This document shows, piece by piece, positions 1 to 7,363 of a stretch of 39,711 nt of DNA; within the stretch, counting starts at the first letter, position 1, and every line of letters starts with the position of its first letter. This DNA comes from Syntrophobacter sp. SbD2 (lineage in GTDB: Bacteria > Desulfobacterota > Binatia > UBA9968). The position numbers and the translations under genes are program-made. The DNA lies in the NCBI GenBank assembly GCA_945889495.1, contig CAMDBU010000040.1:1-39711 (forward strand), in the 5' to 3' direction. The notes beneath the pieces are model-generated. The model saw only the letters and a list, made by a program, of their open reading frames with translations. It was not told where the DNA came from and searched no databases.

Positions 1-198
1 ATGGCCGCGGTGCACCCCGCATAAGGGTCAAAGAGTGAGGTTTTTTCACAGCTACGGCAGGCGATGATGAAATCTATCACTGGCAGAACTACAGCCGCCG
101 ACACAGTGCGATTTACAATGGGGTTTTTCAGCAGAATCACTACTTACTCTTTACTACTTACTGTTTTCCAATGAATTGAGAAGAGCGAGGAAGCAAAG
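1..198. other. Left-edge non-coding stretch, possible tail of an upstream gene
   Basis: Frame 1 opens with a short reading frame that stops at 22-24 (TAA). It could be the last codons of a gene outside the window, but this cannot be decided. The rest has no convincing gene. The 10-mer ACTACTTACT occurs twice, at 139-148 and 153-162, which resembles the iterated-word repeats seen elsewhere in the window but without an inverted partner. The GAGG at about 187-190 serves the gene that starts at 199. Confidence 0.35.
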
Positions 199-2229
199 AT
201 GTCACGCAATCAAATCCGTTTCGAGTTCGAGAAGGCCACGCCGTTCGCCGGCGGTAAATCATTCGGTACTGTCGGAGCCTATGAGCGGCTGCTCGGCATG
301 GCCCATTTCGCCATCGATCCCAATGAAAAAGATTTGCCGTTTGTCTGCGATTTGGAATTCGCACCGCGCAATCCGGACGGCCTGGTCGAGTTCAAGGCGG
401 TGATCGATTTGGTCAAGCCGGTGGATATGGCAAAGAGCAATCGCAAGCTCTTGTTCGATTTTTCCAATCGCGGCGGGCGCGGCGCGTTTACGCGGCTCAA
501 CGACGGTGGCGGCGACTATACGAAAGCCGGCGCGGCGGGCAACGGCTTTCTCAACAAAGCAGGCTACACCGTGGTGACGGTGGGTTGGCAGGGCGATCTG
601 GTTTACACCGGCAGCAATGTCGTCGCCTTCGTCCCTGAAGCGCGCCAGAACGGCCAGCCGCTGCGCGGCCGAGTGCGCCAAGAGTTTATTTCCGACAAGA
701 AGGGCGTGCTGTCCATGCCGGTGAGCGGCGCGGCGAACGTTCAGTGCTATCCGGTGCTCAATCCGGCCACTGCGACTTTGACTCTGCGCGAGAAAGAAGC
801 CGATGCGCGGGTGGCGGTTCCCGCCGGCGAGTGGCAGTTCGCCAAAGCTGCTGCAACGGCTGTAGGGGCGAAAGATTTTTCGCCCCTACTAACACCCTCC
901 AACACCGATCTCTACGTCAAGGGCGGTTTCAAACCCGGCTGGATCTATGAACTGATCTACGACACCGAAGGCTCGCGGGTGATGGGCTTGGGCTATCTGG
1001 GACTGCGCGACGCGGTGGCGTTTCTGCACTACGGCGCGAAGGATTCCGCCGGCACGGCCAATCCGCTGGCCGGCGCCATCGACAAAGTCTACGGCTACGG
1101 CGCGTCCTTGGCCGGCCGGGTGGTGCGAGAGTTCGTCTATGAAGGCTGGAATCGCGACTTTGATGGACGCAAAGTTTTCGACGCGGTGCAGACCCATACC
1201 GGCATCGGCCGGTTGTATTTCAACATGCGCTTCGCCCAGATCGGCCGCTATCCGCGCCAGCATGAAGAGCACTCCTATCCGTCGGAGCGCTACCCGTTTA
1301 ATTTTACCGCGATCCCCGATCCGTTCACCGGCAAGAACGACGCGGTGATGAAGCGTCCCGATAGCGATCCGCTGCTGATTCATTGCCATACCTCGAGCGA
1401 ATACTGGGAGCGCCATGGCTCCATGACCCACACCGATCCGCGCGACGGCAGTGACGCCGAGATTCCGGCCAATGTACGCATGTACATGCTCGCCGGTTCG
1501 CCGCACGCGGCGATTGCCGCCGATAATCCGAAATGGGTCGGCCAGCTGCCGCCGAGTAATTTCTCGCCGCAGCCGTTTTTGCGCGCCTGTTTCATCCTCA
1601 TGGACCGTTGGGCGAGCGAAGGCATCGCGCCGCCGCCCAACCATGTGCCGCGGCGCGATGCCGGCCAATTGGTTTCACCGGAAGAAGCGTTGAGGAAATT
1701 CCCAAAAATCCCCGGCGTCAATTTGCCGGCGACGCCGAGTCGCTTGCCGCTGTGGAACTACGGTCCGGACTTCGACAGCAAAGGCGTTATGAGTATTTTC
1801 CCGCCCGAAGCGGTGGCGGGCAAAGAGTATCCGATCCAAGTGCCGCAAGTGGACGTCGACGGGAACGATCTCGGCGGCGTGCGCTATCCCGACATGCAAG
1901 CGCCCATCGCCACTTATATCGGCTGGGCGCTGCGCAAAGCCGGCTTCGCCGAAGGCGAACTGATGATGACCAACGGTTGCCTGTTGGCCTTCGCCCGGAC
2001 CAAAGCTGAGCGGGAAAAAATCGGCGACCCGCGTCTGTCCATCGAAGAACGCTATCCGAGCCATCAAGCCTACGTCGATATCGTCAAGCGCGCGGTCGGC
2101 GACCTGATCGACCAAGGTTTCATGCTGCCGGAAGACGGCGAGGACTACATCGCCGCGGCGCAGCGGAAAAATCCCCTCGACCCGGTGACGATCATCGAGC
2201 CGCTGGTGACGGCGGGGAAGGAAGATTAA
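199..2229 (+). CDS. Large alpha/beta hydrolase domain protein (Abhydrolase_10-like)
   Basis: A 676-residue protein with the look of the large alpha/beta-hydrolase-domain family (Abhydrolase_10 type). Conserved stretches include GGRGAF near residue 92, GFKPGWIYELIY near 243-254, and a nucleophile-elbow-like GASLAG at 301-306 with Ser303 as the likely catalytic serine. No signal peptide is seen, so it is probably cytoplasmic. The natural substrate is unknown; related proteins are annotated only as hydrolases. The ATG at 199 follows GAGG with 8 nt spacing. A perfect 28-bp palindrome at 862-889 is read in frame as part of residues 222-230, just before the GFKPGW block, and looks like an inserted element. 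Family assignment is fairly sure, function is not. Confidence 0.85.
   Translation: MSRNQIRFEFEKATPFAGGKSFGTVGAYERLLGMAHFAIDPNEKDLPFVCDLEFAPRNPDGLVEFKAVIDLVKPVDMAKSNRKLLFDFSNRGGRGAFTRLNDGGGDYTKAGAAGNGFLNKAGYTVVTVGWQGDLVYTGSNVVAFVPEARQNGQPLRGRVRQEFISDKKGVLSMPVSGAANVQCYPVLNPATATLTLREKEADARVAVPAGEWQFAKAAATAVGAKDFSPLLTPSNTDLYVKGGFKPGWIYELIYDTEGSRVMGLGYLGLRDAVAFLHYGAKDSAGTANPLAGAIDKVYGYGASLAGRVVREFVYEGWNRDFDGRKVFDAVQTHTGIGRLYFNMRFAQIGRYPRQHEEHSYPSERYPFNFTAIPDPFTGKNDAVMKRPDSDPLLIHCHTSSEYWERHGSMTHTDPRDGSDAEIPANVRMYMLAGSPHAAIAADNPKWVGQLPPSNFSPQPFLRACFILMDRWASEGIAPPPNHVPRRDAGQLVSPEEALRKFPKIPGVNLPATPSRLPLWNYGPDFDSKGVMSIFPPEAVAGKEYPIQVPQVDVDGNDLGGVRYPDMQAPIATYIGWALRKAGFAEGELMMTNGCLLAFARTKAEREKIGDPRLSIEERYPSHQAYVDIVKRAVGDLIDQGFMLPEDGEDYIAAAQRKNPLDPVTIIEPLVTAGKED
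862..889. repeat. Palindromic element translated inside a coding sequence
   Basis: Perfect inverted repeat with 12-bp arms (GTAGGGGCGAAA and its complement) and a 4-nt loop. It lies inside the hydrolase gene and is read in frame as VGAKDFSPLL. A related palindrome core (TAGGGGCGGG followed by its inverse) occurs in intergenic DNA at 24870-24894. The behaviour resembles palindromic elements known to insert in frame into genes, such as those of Rickettsia; that link is by analogy only. Confidence 0.7.
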
Positions 2230-2315
2230 AGATAATCTAACTCTACAGCAGGACAGAAAGTTGAGTTATTAACGTCTGATCCAGATGGTTTCGTTCACTT
2301 AGTAAATGGTGATAC

Positions 2316-3134
2316 ATGCCCGCTTCGACGCCTGTAGTCAGACAACGTATAAGAGAGCGTTATCGGCAGTGCCCGATCGACTGCCCGATTTACCTGGATA
2401 CCGTTATTGAATCACTGAGTGATTTCTTTGCGGTATTTCATTCGCTGCTGGAACCCAAGAAGGTTTTCTGGTTTCGAGGCCACTCGAAGAGGGAGTATAA
2501 GCTTTGTCCATCGGCGCTTCGTTACGGTGACCGAATCAATCGAGATTCAGCTTTGGCGCTAATAGCAGATATGAAGAGGTTTCTCGAAATGAAACTTCCT
2601 CGGCCACCAGCTGCCGAGGATCAGCTCGGATGGATGCAAGTTGCTCAACATTATGGCTTACCTACCCGTTTGCTAGATTGGACCCAAAACGCTGCGGTTG
2701 CGCTATTTTTTGCATGTTGCTCTCATCAGGACGACGATGGTCTCGTCGCAATTCTGAACCCTATAGAACTGAATCTGCGTGTAGACTCACGATCGCCTCG
2801 TGTGTTTAACGCCCAGCGTGATCTGCCGATTATCTCCCCGTACCTCGAACTCAATGGAGATGCTGTTAGACGTAGAGGGCGGCACACAATTGCACTCAAT
2901 CCTACATGGAACACCGAGCGCATTGCGATGCAACAAGGGGCTTTTACATTGCACGGGTCACGCCAATTTGATCTTGACCGCACCCAGGCGAGCTCTCTGT
3001 TGTACGTACCAATACTACGCGAACACAAAGCCTCCCTTCTAAGTGAGTTAGAACGAGTGGGGATTGGTGAAATGTTCATTTTCCCGGAGCCTGAGCATGT
3101 CTGCGCACACCTCAGGCGAGCCGCTCATTTATGA
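2316..3134 (+). CDS. FRG domain-containing protein
   Basis: A 272-residue protein with the motifs that define the FRG domain: FWFRGHS at 51-57, and the block QHYGLPTRLLDWT at 111-123 followed by a hydrophobic ALFFAC segment. There is no signal peptide or membrane segment. FRG proteins are widespread in mobile and defence-type neighbourhoods, but their biochemistry is not established. The next gene starts 8 nt after the stop with its ribosome site overlapping this stop, so the two are probably translated together. Base composition is clearly more AT-rich than the flanking hydrolase and aldolase genes, suggesting acquisition by transfer. Domain call is secure; role in defence is inference. Confidence 0.85.
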   Translation: MPASTPVVRQRIRERYRQCPIDCPIYLDTVIESLSDFFAVFHSLLEPKKVFWFRGHSKREYKLCPSALRYGDRINRDSALALIADMKRFLEMKLPRPPAAEDQLGWMQVAQHYGLPTRLLDWTQNAAVALFFACCSHQDDDGLVAILNPIELNLRVDSRSPRVFNAQRDLPIISPYLELNGDAVRRRGRHTIALNPTWNTERIAMQQGAFTLHGSRQFDLDRTQASSLLYVPILREHKASLLSELERVGIGEMFIFPEPEHVCAHLRRAAHL

Positions 3135-3142
3135 GGTGATTT

Positions 3143-4327
3143 GTGTCGGACCATATTCCACTGATTTCCAGTGACGACGCCGGATCTTTTGCAAAACAAG
3201 TCTTCCACGATTCGGCGGTGATGCGCGTGTCGTTGGAGCGGGCAGCTCAACTCATCGCTCACGCCCCTCACGCGTCGAAGATATGGATTGATCCAGGCGT
3301 TGACGGTTGCGACGACATAGTCTCCCGGCAAGGCACGCCGGGTAACAAGAACTCGTGGTTCGATTTTATGAGTAAGCTGCCTCACTTTGAAAAATTTGCG
3401 CAGATGGGATTTATCGCAAAACCAACGCAGCCCGAAGTTAACGCATTTGTGAAGGAAGTGCTGAATCGGTGTATGGCTTACAAGCCAGCTTGGATTACAA
3501 TTCCTCAACTTCCGACCACTAATGGCACTGAGAGAAATAAGATCAATCGCGAATTGGCACAGGCCACCGGGGAATGGAAGTCTAGTAGCGGTTATTCAGG
3601 ACGCTTAATTCTTCCGTTAGTGTTTACACACCAAGAGCAAGTCAACGGAAAAACCAGTCGAAATCCAAAGGTACAACTAGCCGAGCGTTGTTACCGTGAC
3701 GCACAGGCAGATGGCTTTTGGGTCGTTGACAAGAGCCTGACCGACGACAATGGTTCTGCGACTCTGCGCAATAAGCGATTCCCTGGAATAATCGCTCTTC
3801 ATGACGAATTGAACGGAAAAATTGCATCGAAGGTGAGGATCGGTGGGCCTTACTGGGGCCTTAATCTTGTGCTTTGGGCGAAAGGACTGATTGATTTTCC
3901 GTTGATTGGCGTAGGCTCAAGCTTTCAGTTTTATCTGTCAGGTGGGCCTTCTCGTTCAGCGAGCGTAAAGATTGCTATTCCATCGCTCAGGCGACGCGTT
4001 GGCGTCGGGCCTAAGCTTACCGGGTGGCTTGACGCTTCAATCGCAAAGCTGGCGAACTCCCATCCCGCACATGCAGAATTTGTTGATTTGCGAAAAAAAC
4101 TAACTGTATTGAGCCAATCAATTCGAGCGAGAGAACAGGTCGCGACATTCTACAAGCAATGGTACGACGGAATTGCAGCGGCTCCTAAGGCTGGACGACC
4201 AATGGCCTTGTTTCAAGATCTCTCGGCCGCATACGCGCTTGGCAAATCCCTTCCAGCGATTGATGATGAAGGCACAGCGAGACGACCAGAGGCCGTGGCA
4301 GAGTCCTTTATGATGAGCTGCCTTTAA
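3143..4327 (+). CDS. Unknown protein coupled to the FRG gene
   Basis: A 394-residue protein I do not recognise. It starts at GTG 3143, just after the ribosome site GAGGTG that overlaps the end of the FRG gene. Hydrophobic strand-like segments alternate with helical stretches (KIWIDPGVDG near 46, PAWITIPQLP, RLILPLVFTH, GFWVVDKSL, then a GGPYWGLNLVLWAKG block near 231), compatible with an alpha/beta barrel of the TIM type. That is a guess from pattern only. There is no signal peptide. Its stop overlaps by 4 nt the stop of the convergent nuclease-like gene, so the three genes form a compact unit. AT-rich relative to the surroundings. Confidence 0.75.
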   Translation: MSDHIPLISSDDAGSFAKQVFHDSAVMRVSLERAAQLIAHAPHASKIWIDPGVDGCDDIVSRQGTPGNKNSWFDFMSKLPHFEKFAQMGFIAKPTQPEVNAFVKEVLNRCMAYKPAWITIPQLPTTNGTERNKINRELAQATGEWKSSSGYSGRLILPLVFTHQEQVNGKTSRNPKVQLAERCYRDAQADGFWVVDKSLTDDNGSATLRNKRFPGIIALHDELNGKIASKVRIGGPYWGLNLVLWAKGLIDFPLIGVGSSFQFYLSGGPSRSASVKIAIPSLRRRVGVGPKLTGWLDASIAKLANSHPAHAEFVDLRKKLTVLSQSIRAREQVATFYKQWYDGIAAAPKAGRPMALFQDLSAAYALGKSLPAIDDEGTARRPEAVAESFMMSCL

Positions 4328-5034
4328 CTACGACGCTGTGATCGCCAGAATTTCTCGACACAGTATAGTTGAATGGCGGGATCAGGAATTGCGTGTAGCG
4401 GCGTCGACGGAACGAGAACGTGGCAAGAACGTTTTCCAACGCCAATCACGCCAATTCCTTCATGGAGGTACCGAGACCACTTCGACGAGTCTTTCGCAAT
4501 TCGCTCTGCAGTCCGTATCGGGAACGCAACGAACGACTCTTGTGCAAAGCCGAGATTGGAGATTGCCTGTCGAAACGCTTCGTCAACTCTTGTAAGTTTC
4601 AACTCAACTGCGACCAAGCGTTCATGAAGCGGCATCCAGCCGTTTAGCTTTTGGAGCCTTCCATTTTTGTTTTTTAGGACAAAGCGGTCGGTAATTAAAC
4701 GTTCAACTTCAATAACGACTACTTCTTCTGGAATAGCGTGTTCGAAGTTCTTCTTTAGGCGATCTAGCGAAACGGATTTCGTCGTTTCGACCTCTGGAAC
4801 ACTCAAGAGTAACGCTGCTCGCGTTATCGACGAGATAGACTTAGTCTGTTTTAGTCGACGTCGGTAATCCACACGCTTACTGTTAAGTGTCACGCCCACA
4901 AGGTCGCAGATGCCCCAAGGCGTTATGAACTCCCGCCGTGTCTGGAGGCCGGATAATTTCATCCAGCGAACCACGCTCGGCGTCATTTCCGACTCGCGTT
5001 TGAACATAATTATCACCCCGCCGACAATGCCCAC
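4324..5034 (-). CDS. PD-(D/E)XK-like nuclease family protein
   Basis: A protein of up to 236 residues with a core that fits the PD-(D/E)XK nuclease fold: E35, then GICDLVGV with D44, then LVAVELKL with E144 and K146, followed by a helix containing Q156 and a final strand FVAFP. This D-(x)n-ExK plus Q-helix arrangement is typical of restriction-endonuclease-like folds. The GTG at 5034 has AAGGTG upstream; an in-frame ATG at 5007, preceded by GGGGTG, is an equally good start. It faces the FRG pair convergently. The fold call rests on motif reading only. A DNA-cleaving effector in a defence island is the leading interpretation. Confidence 0.65.
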   Translation of the reverse strand: MGIVGGVIIMFKRESEMTPSVVRWMKLSGLQTRREFITPWGICDLVGVTLNSKRVDYRRRLKQTKSISSITRAALLLSVPEVETTKSVSLDRLKKNFEHAIPEEVVVIEVERLITDRFVLKNKNGRLQKLNGWMPLHERLVAVELKLTRVDEAFRQAISNLGFAQESFVAFPIRTAERIAKDSSKWSRYLHEGIGVIGVGKRSCHVLVPSTPLHAIPDPAIQLYCVEKFWRSQRRS

Positions 5035-5216
5035 CCTTTCACCTTATTGCGCTATCAGCATTTAATCTAACTATCAATTGCCCTAACGAACAAGCATGTG
5101 AGGTCGATGCGATGTGGACGGAATCGGGTGGTACAGATCATGAAATAGTCAGGGGGCAAAAGAATTGAGGGCGAACCTTGAATTGTTCGCTCTCTCGCTC
5201 AAGGGATAGCAAGTGT

Positions 5217-5366
5217 CAGGTATTGGTAGTGGTTCAGTTAGCCCGAGATCTCTCACTTCGTTCGAGATGACAACTGGACTTTTCTGCTGTCATTTCGAGC
5301 GTAGCGAGAAATCTTTCTTCGCATGATGACGTGCGCCGACCCATACTGAACCACTACCCAGGTATT
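5217..5366. mobile_element. MITE-like non-autonomous element with 8-bp target duplication
   Basis: The 134-bp element spans 5225-5358. Its ends are perfect 14-bp inverted repeats, GGTAGTGGTTCAGT at 5225-5238 and the complement at 5345-5358. It is flanked on both sides by CAGGTATT (5217-5224 and 5359-5366), a perfect 8-bp direct repeat that reads as a target-site duplication. The interior carries two inverted copies of a 27-bp unit (5246-5272 and 5288-5314) also found elsewhere in this window. No coding potential, so it would need a transposase in trans. Confidence 0.8.
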
Positions 5367-5462
5367 CATTCTTCACTTGTTATCAAAATTCTTCGATGAT
5401 CGCCTCGAACCGCCGACCGGTGGGCGGTTGACGGTGAGGCTAATCGGCGACATAAAGGCTTT

Positions 5463-5762
5463 ATGACCACTCTGAAGATTGCCTCTCCGAAGAAAAATCT
5501 CGGCCGGTGGTTGGCAGCTGCCGCCCGTGGCGAGGACAGCGGCGTCGTTTTTGGCGCCGATATCGTCGCTTTGCGCAAGGTGAGCGTCGAGTCAACGGAC
5601 TACGCCCAACGCGAGTACGGAGCGCTCCCCGAACAGGTTGTAGCTCTCGAAAGAGCAATCGAGAAGCGTTATCGAAGCTTGCGGTGGGGCAAAACCTTCC
5701 CCGACGACGATTCGACAATTCAGGAATCTTTTGGAGTAAGCTGCCGACCACCGATCCTTTGA
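5463..5762 (+). CDS. Phd/YefM-like antitoxin, apparently orphan
   Basis: A 99-residue small protein beginning LKIASPKKNLGRWLAAA, which resembles the N-terminal DNA-binding part of prevent-host-death type antitoxins; the tail is charged. AAGG lies 4 nt before the ATG. No partner toxin follows: the next gene, 45 nt downstream, is a class II aldolase. It lies about 100 bp beyond the MITE-like element, so loss of a partner by rearrangement is possible. The family call is tentative, made from N-terminal resemblance and size. Confidence 0.5.
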   Translation: MTTLKIASPKKNLGRWLAAAARGEDSGVVFGADIVALRKVSVESTDYAQREYGALPEQVVALERAIEKRYRSLRWGKTFPDDDSTIQESFGVSCRPPIL

Positions 5763-5807
5763 TCGCCCGGAGACTGCGGGAGTTTTCGACTGATCCCTAC
5801 ACATACC

Positions 5808-6596
5808 ATGACCGACATTACCGCCAGTCCCTACCCACCTTTTGACGGAGTCGAGCCACACGGCACTGTTCGCTCGATCGCGGACGAGCGGGCGCATCGC
5901 AAGCGGATTTGCGCGCTTGGGTACCGCATCTTCGGCGCGATGCGGTGGGGGATGCTCGGCGACGGCCATATTTCGGCCCGCGATCCGGAGTTCAGCGATC
6001 ACTTCTGGTTGCTCGACTGGGGTATTTCTTTTAGCGCGGCGACGGTTGGTAAGTTGGTGCTGGTCGGGCCCGGTGGCGAAGTGAAGGATGGCGACGGCAA
6101 CGCCACCGGTACGGTCAACACGGCCGGCTACAACATCCACTATCCGCTGCTCGCGGCCCGTGCCGACGTCGTCAGCGCGGCGCACACGCACACCGCTTTC
6201 GGTACGCCATGGTCGGCCAATGTCGAGCCGTTCCGCGCGCTCAGTCAGGAGGCCTGTGCCTTCGTCTTCGACCAGGCGCTGTTCGACGATGAAGAGGTGG
6301 AAGTGCTGTCGATCGATGGCGGCAAGCGCATCGCCGCGGCGCTGGGCGACAAGAAGTTGTGCATCCTGCGCAACCACGGTCTGCTCACGGTGGGCCGCTC
6401 TGTGGAGTCAGCGATCGGCTGGTTCGTGATGGCCGAACGGGTAGCCGAAGTCCACGTCAAAGCGCCGCTCGGGCGAGCGATTTCGGATGAAGCCGCGGCG
6501 CTTGCCGCATCGACCCTCGCCGCCGATGCGGTGGGCTGGCGAATGTTCCAGTGGCTGCAACGCTCGCTGGTTCCGGATCCATCAGTTGTTGACTGA
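5808..6596 (+). CDS. Class II aldolase/adducin family protein
   Basis: A 262-residue protein of the class II aldolase/adducin family, the usual length. The zinc-binding pattern is visible: H126 and H128 in AAHTHTAFGTPWS and H190 in LRNHGLLTVG. GDGHISARDPE near residues 51-61 matches the conserved glycine and substrate-phosphate region of the family. Members act as sugar-phosphate aldolases, epimerases, dehydratases or decarboxylases, so the reaction cannot be named. There is no signal peptide; cytoplasmic. It stands alone between the antitoxin-like gene and the molybdenum hydroxylase genes. The start ATG has no strong ribosome site. Confidence 0.85.
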   Translation: MTDITASPYPPFDGVEPHGTVRSIADERAHRKRICALGYRIFGAMRWGMLGDGHISARDPEFSDHFWLLDWGISFSAATVGKLVLVGPGGEVKDGDGNATGTVNTAGYNIHYPLLAARADVVSAAHTHTAFGTPWSANVEPFRALSQEACAFVFDQALFDDEEVEVLSIDGGKRIAAALGDKKLCILRNHGLLTVGRSVESAIGWFVMAERVAEVHVKAPLGRAISDEAAALAASTLAADAVGWRMFQWLQRSLVPDPSVVD

Positions 6597-6806
6597 ATCG
6601 GCGCGGTGAACGCGCCTTAGTCATGCTTGACGCCAGCTCGGTTTGTGGACTATCTCTGATTTGTTGTTATTAACCTGAGAAGCCAACCGCAACGGTGCTT
6701 GACTTGGAGCGGCGCGCCTTCGCCCCGCTCGCCGGCACAAATGAAAAAAGAAGAGCAGTCTGGCGATAAGACCCACGGTCTGCTGACTGCCGAGACACTT
6801 TGAGAA

Positions 6807-7271
6807 ATGAGAAAAGCTATTACACTGACCGTCAACGGTCGCGAGCGCGGCGTCGAGGTTGAAGCCAGGACAACCTTGCTCGACTTGGTGCGCGAACAGT
6901 TCGGCTTGACCGGCGCCAAGCTGGGTTGCGACATTCAAGTGTGCGGCGCCTGTACCTTGTTGGTCGACGGCAAACCGGTGAGCGCGTGCTCGATGCTGGC
7001 GGTGGACGCCGACGGTTGTGCCGTCGAGACCATCGAAGGTTTGGGCAGCAAGGATAAGCTCCATCCGCTTCAAGAGGCGTTCATGGAGTTCGGCGCCTTG
7101 CAGTGCGGCTATTGCACTTCCGGTTTCATCCTCACGGCCAAAGCGCTGCTGGCGGAAAATCCCCAGCCCAGTGACGCGCAGATCCGCGATTATTTGGCCG
7201 GCAACTTTTGCCGTTGCGGTTGTTATCAGGAGATCATGCAAGCGGTGAAGAACGTCGTGGGGGAATCGTGA
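6807..7271 (+). CDS. [2Fe-2S] subunit of a molybdenum hydroxylase (CoxS/XdhC type)
   Basis: A 154-residue iron-sulfur subunit of the xanthine dehydrogenase/CO dehydrogenase family. The N-terminal plant-type cluster site is C41, C46, C49 and C61. The C-terminal cluster site is C100, C103, C135 and C137, in GYCTSGF and NFCRCGCY. The last motif has GC where many members have TG (CRCTGY). It passes electrons from the molybdenum site in the large subunit. The large subunit follows after a 92-nt gap containing a strong hairpin. The FAD subunit usually found with such pairs is absent. Confidence 0.93.
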   Translation: MRKAITLTVNGRERGVEVEARTTLLDLVREQFGLTGAKLGCDIQVCGACTLLVDGKPVSACSMLAVDADGCAVETIEGLGSKDKLHPLQEAFMEFGALQCGYCTSGFILTAKALLAENPQPSDAQIRDYLAGNFCRCGCYQEIMQAVKNVVGES

Positions 7272-7276
7272 TCGTG

Positions 7277-7319
7277 GCTCGTGCTCGTGATCGGACGAAC
7301 ACGAACCACGAGCACGAGC
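7277..7319. repeat. Iterated-word hairpin between hydroxylase subunit genes
   Basis: Perfect 13-bp arms GCTCGTGCTCGTG (7277-7289) and complement (7307-7319) around a 17-nt loop, starting 5 nt after the stop of the iron-sulfur subunit. The arm is itself a repeated short word (GCTCGT twice). It lacks a following T-run, so a classical terminator is unlikely. It could stabilise or attenuate the transcript. Confidence 0.7.
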
Positions 7320-7363
7320 ACGAATGATCGGCCAAGAGCGCAAACAAAAGACGAGACAAGATC

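Noticed and set aside
889-1668. Open frame of 259 codons on the minus strand
   Set aside because: Antisense shadow of the large hydrolase; composition is Arg/His/Ala-rich without any recognisable motif.
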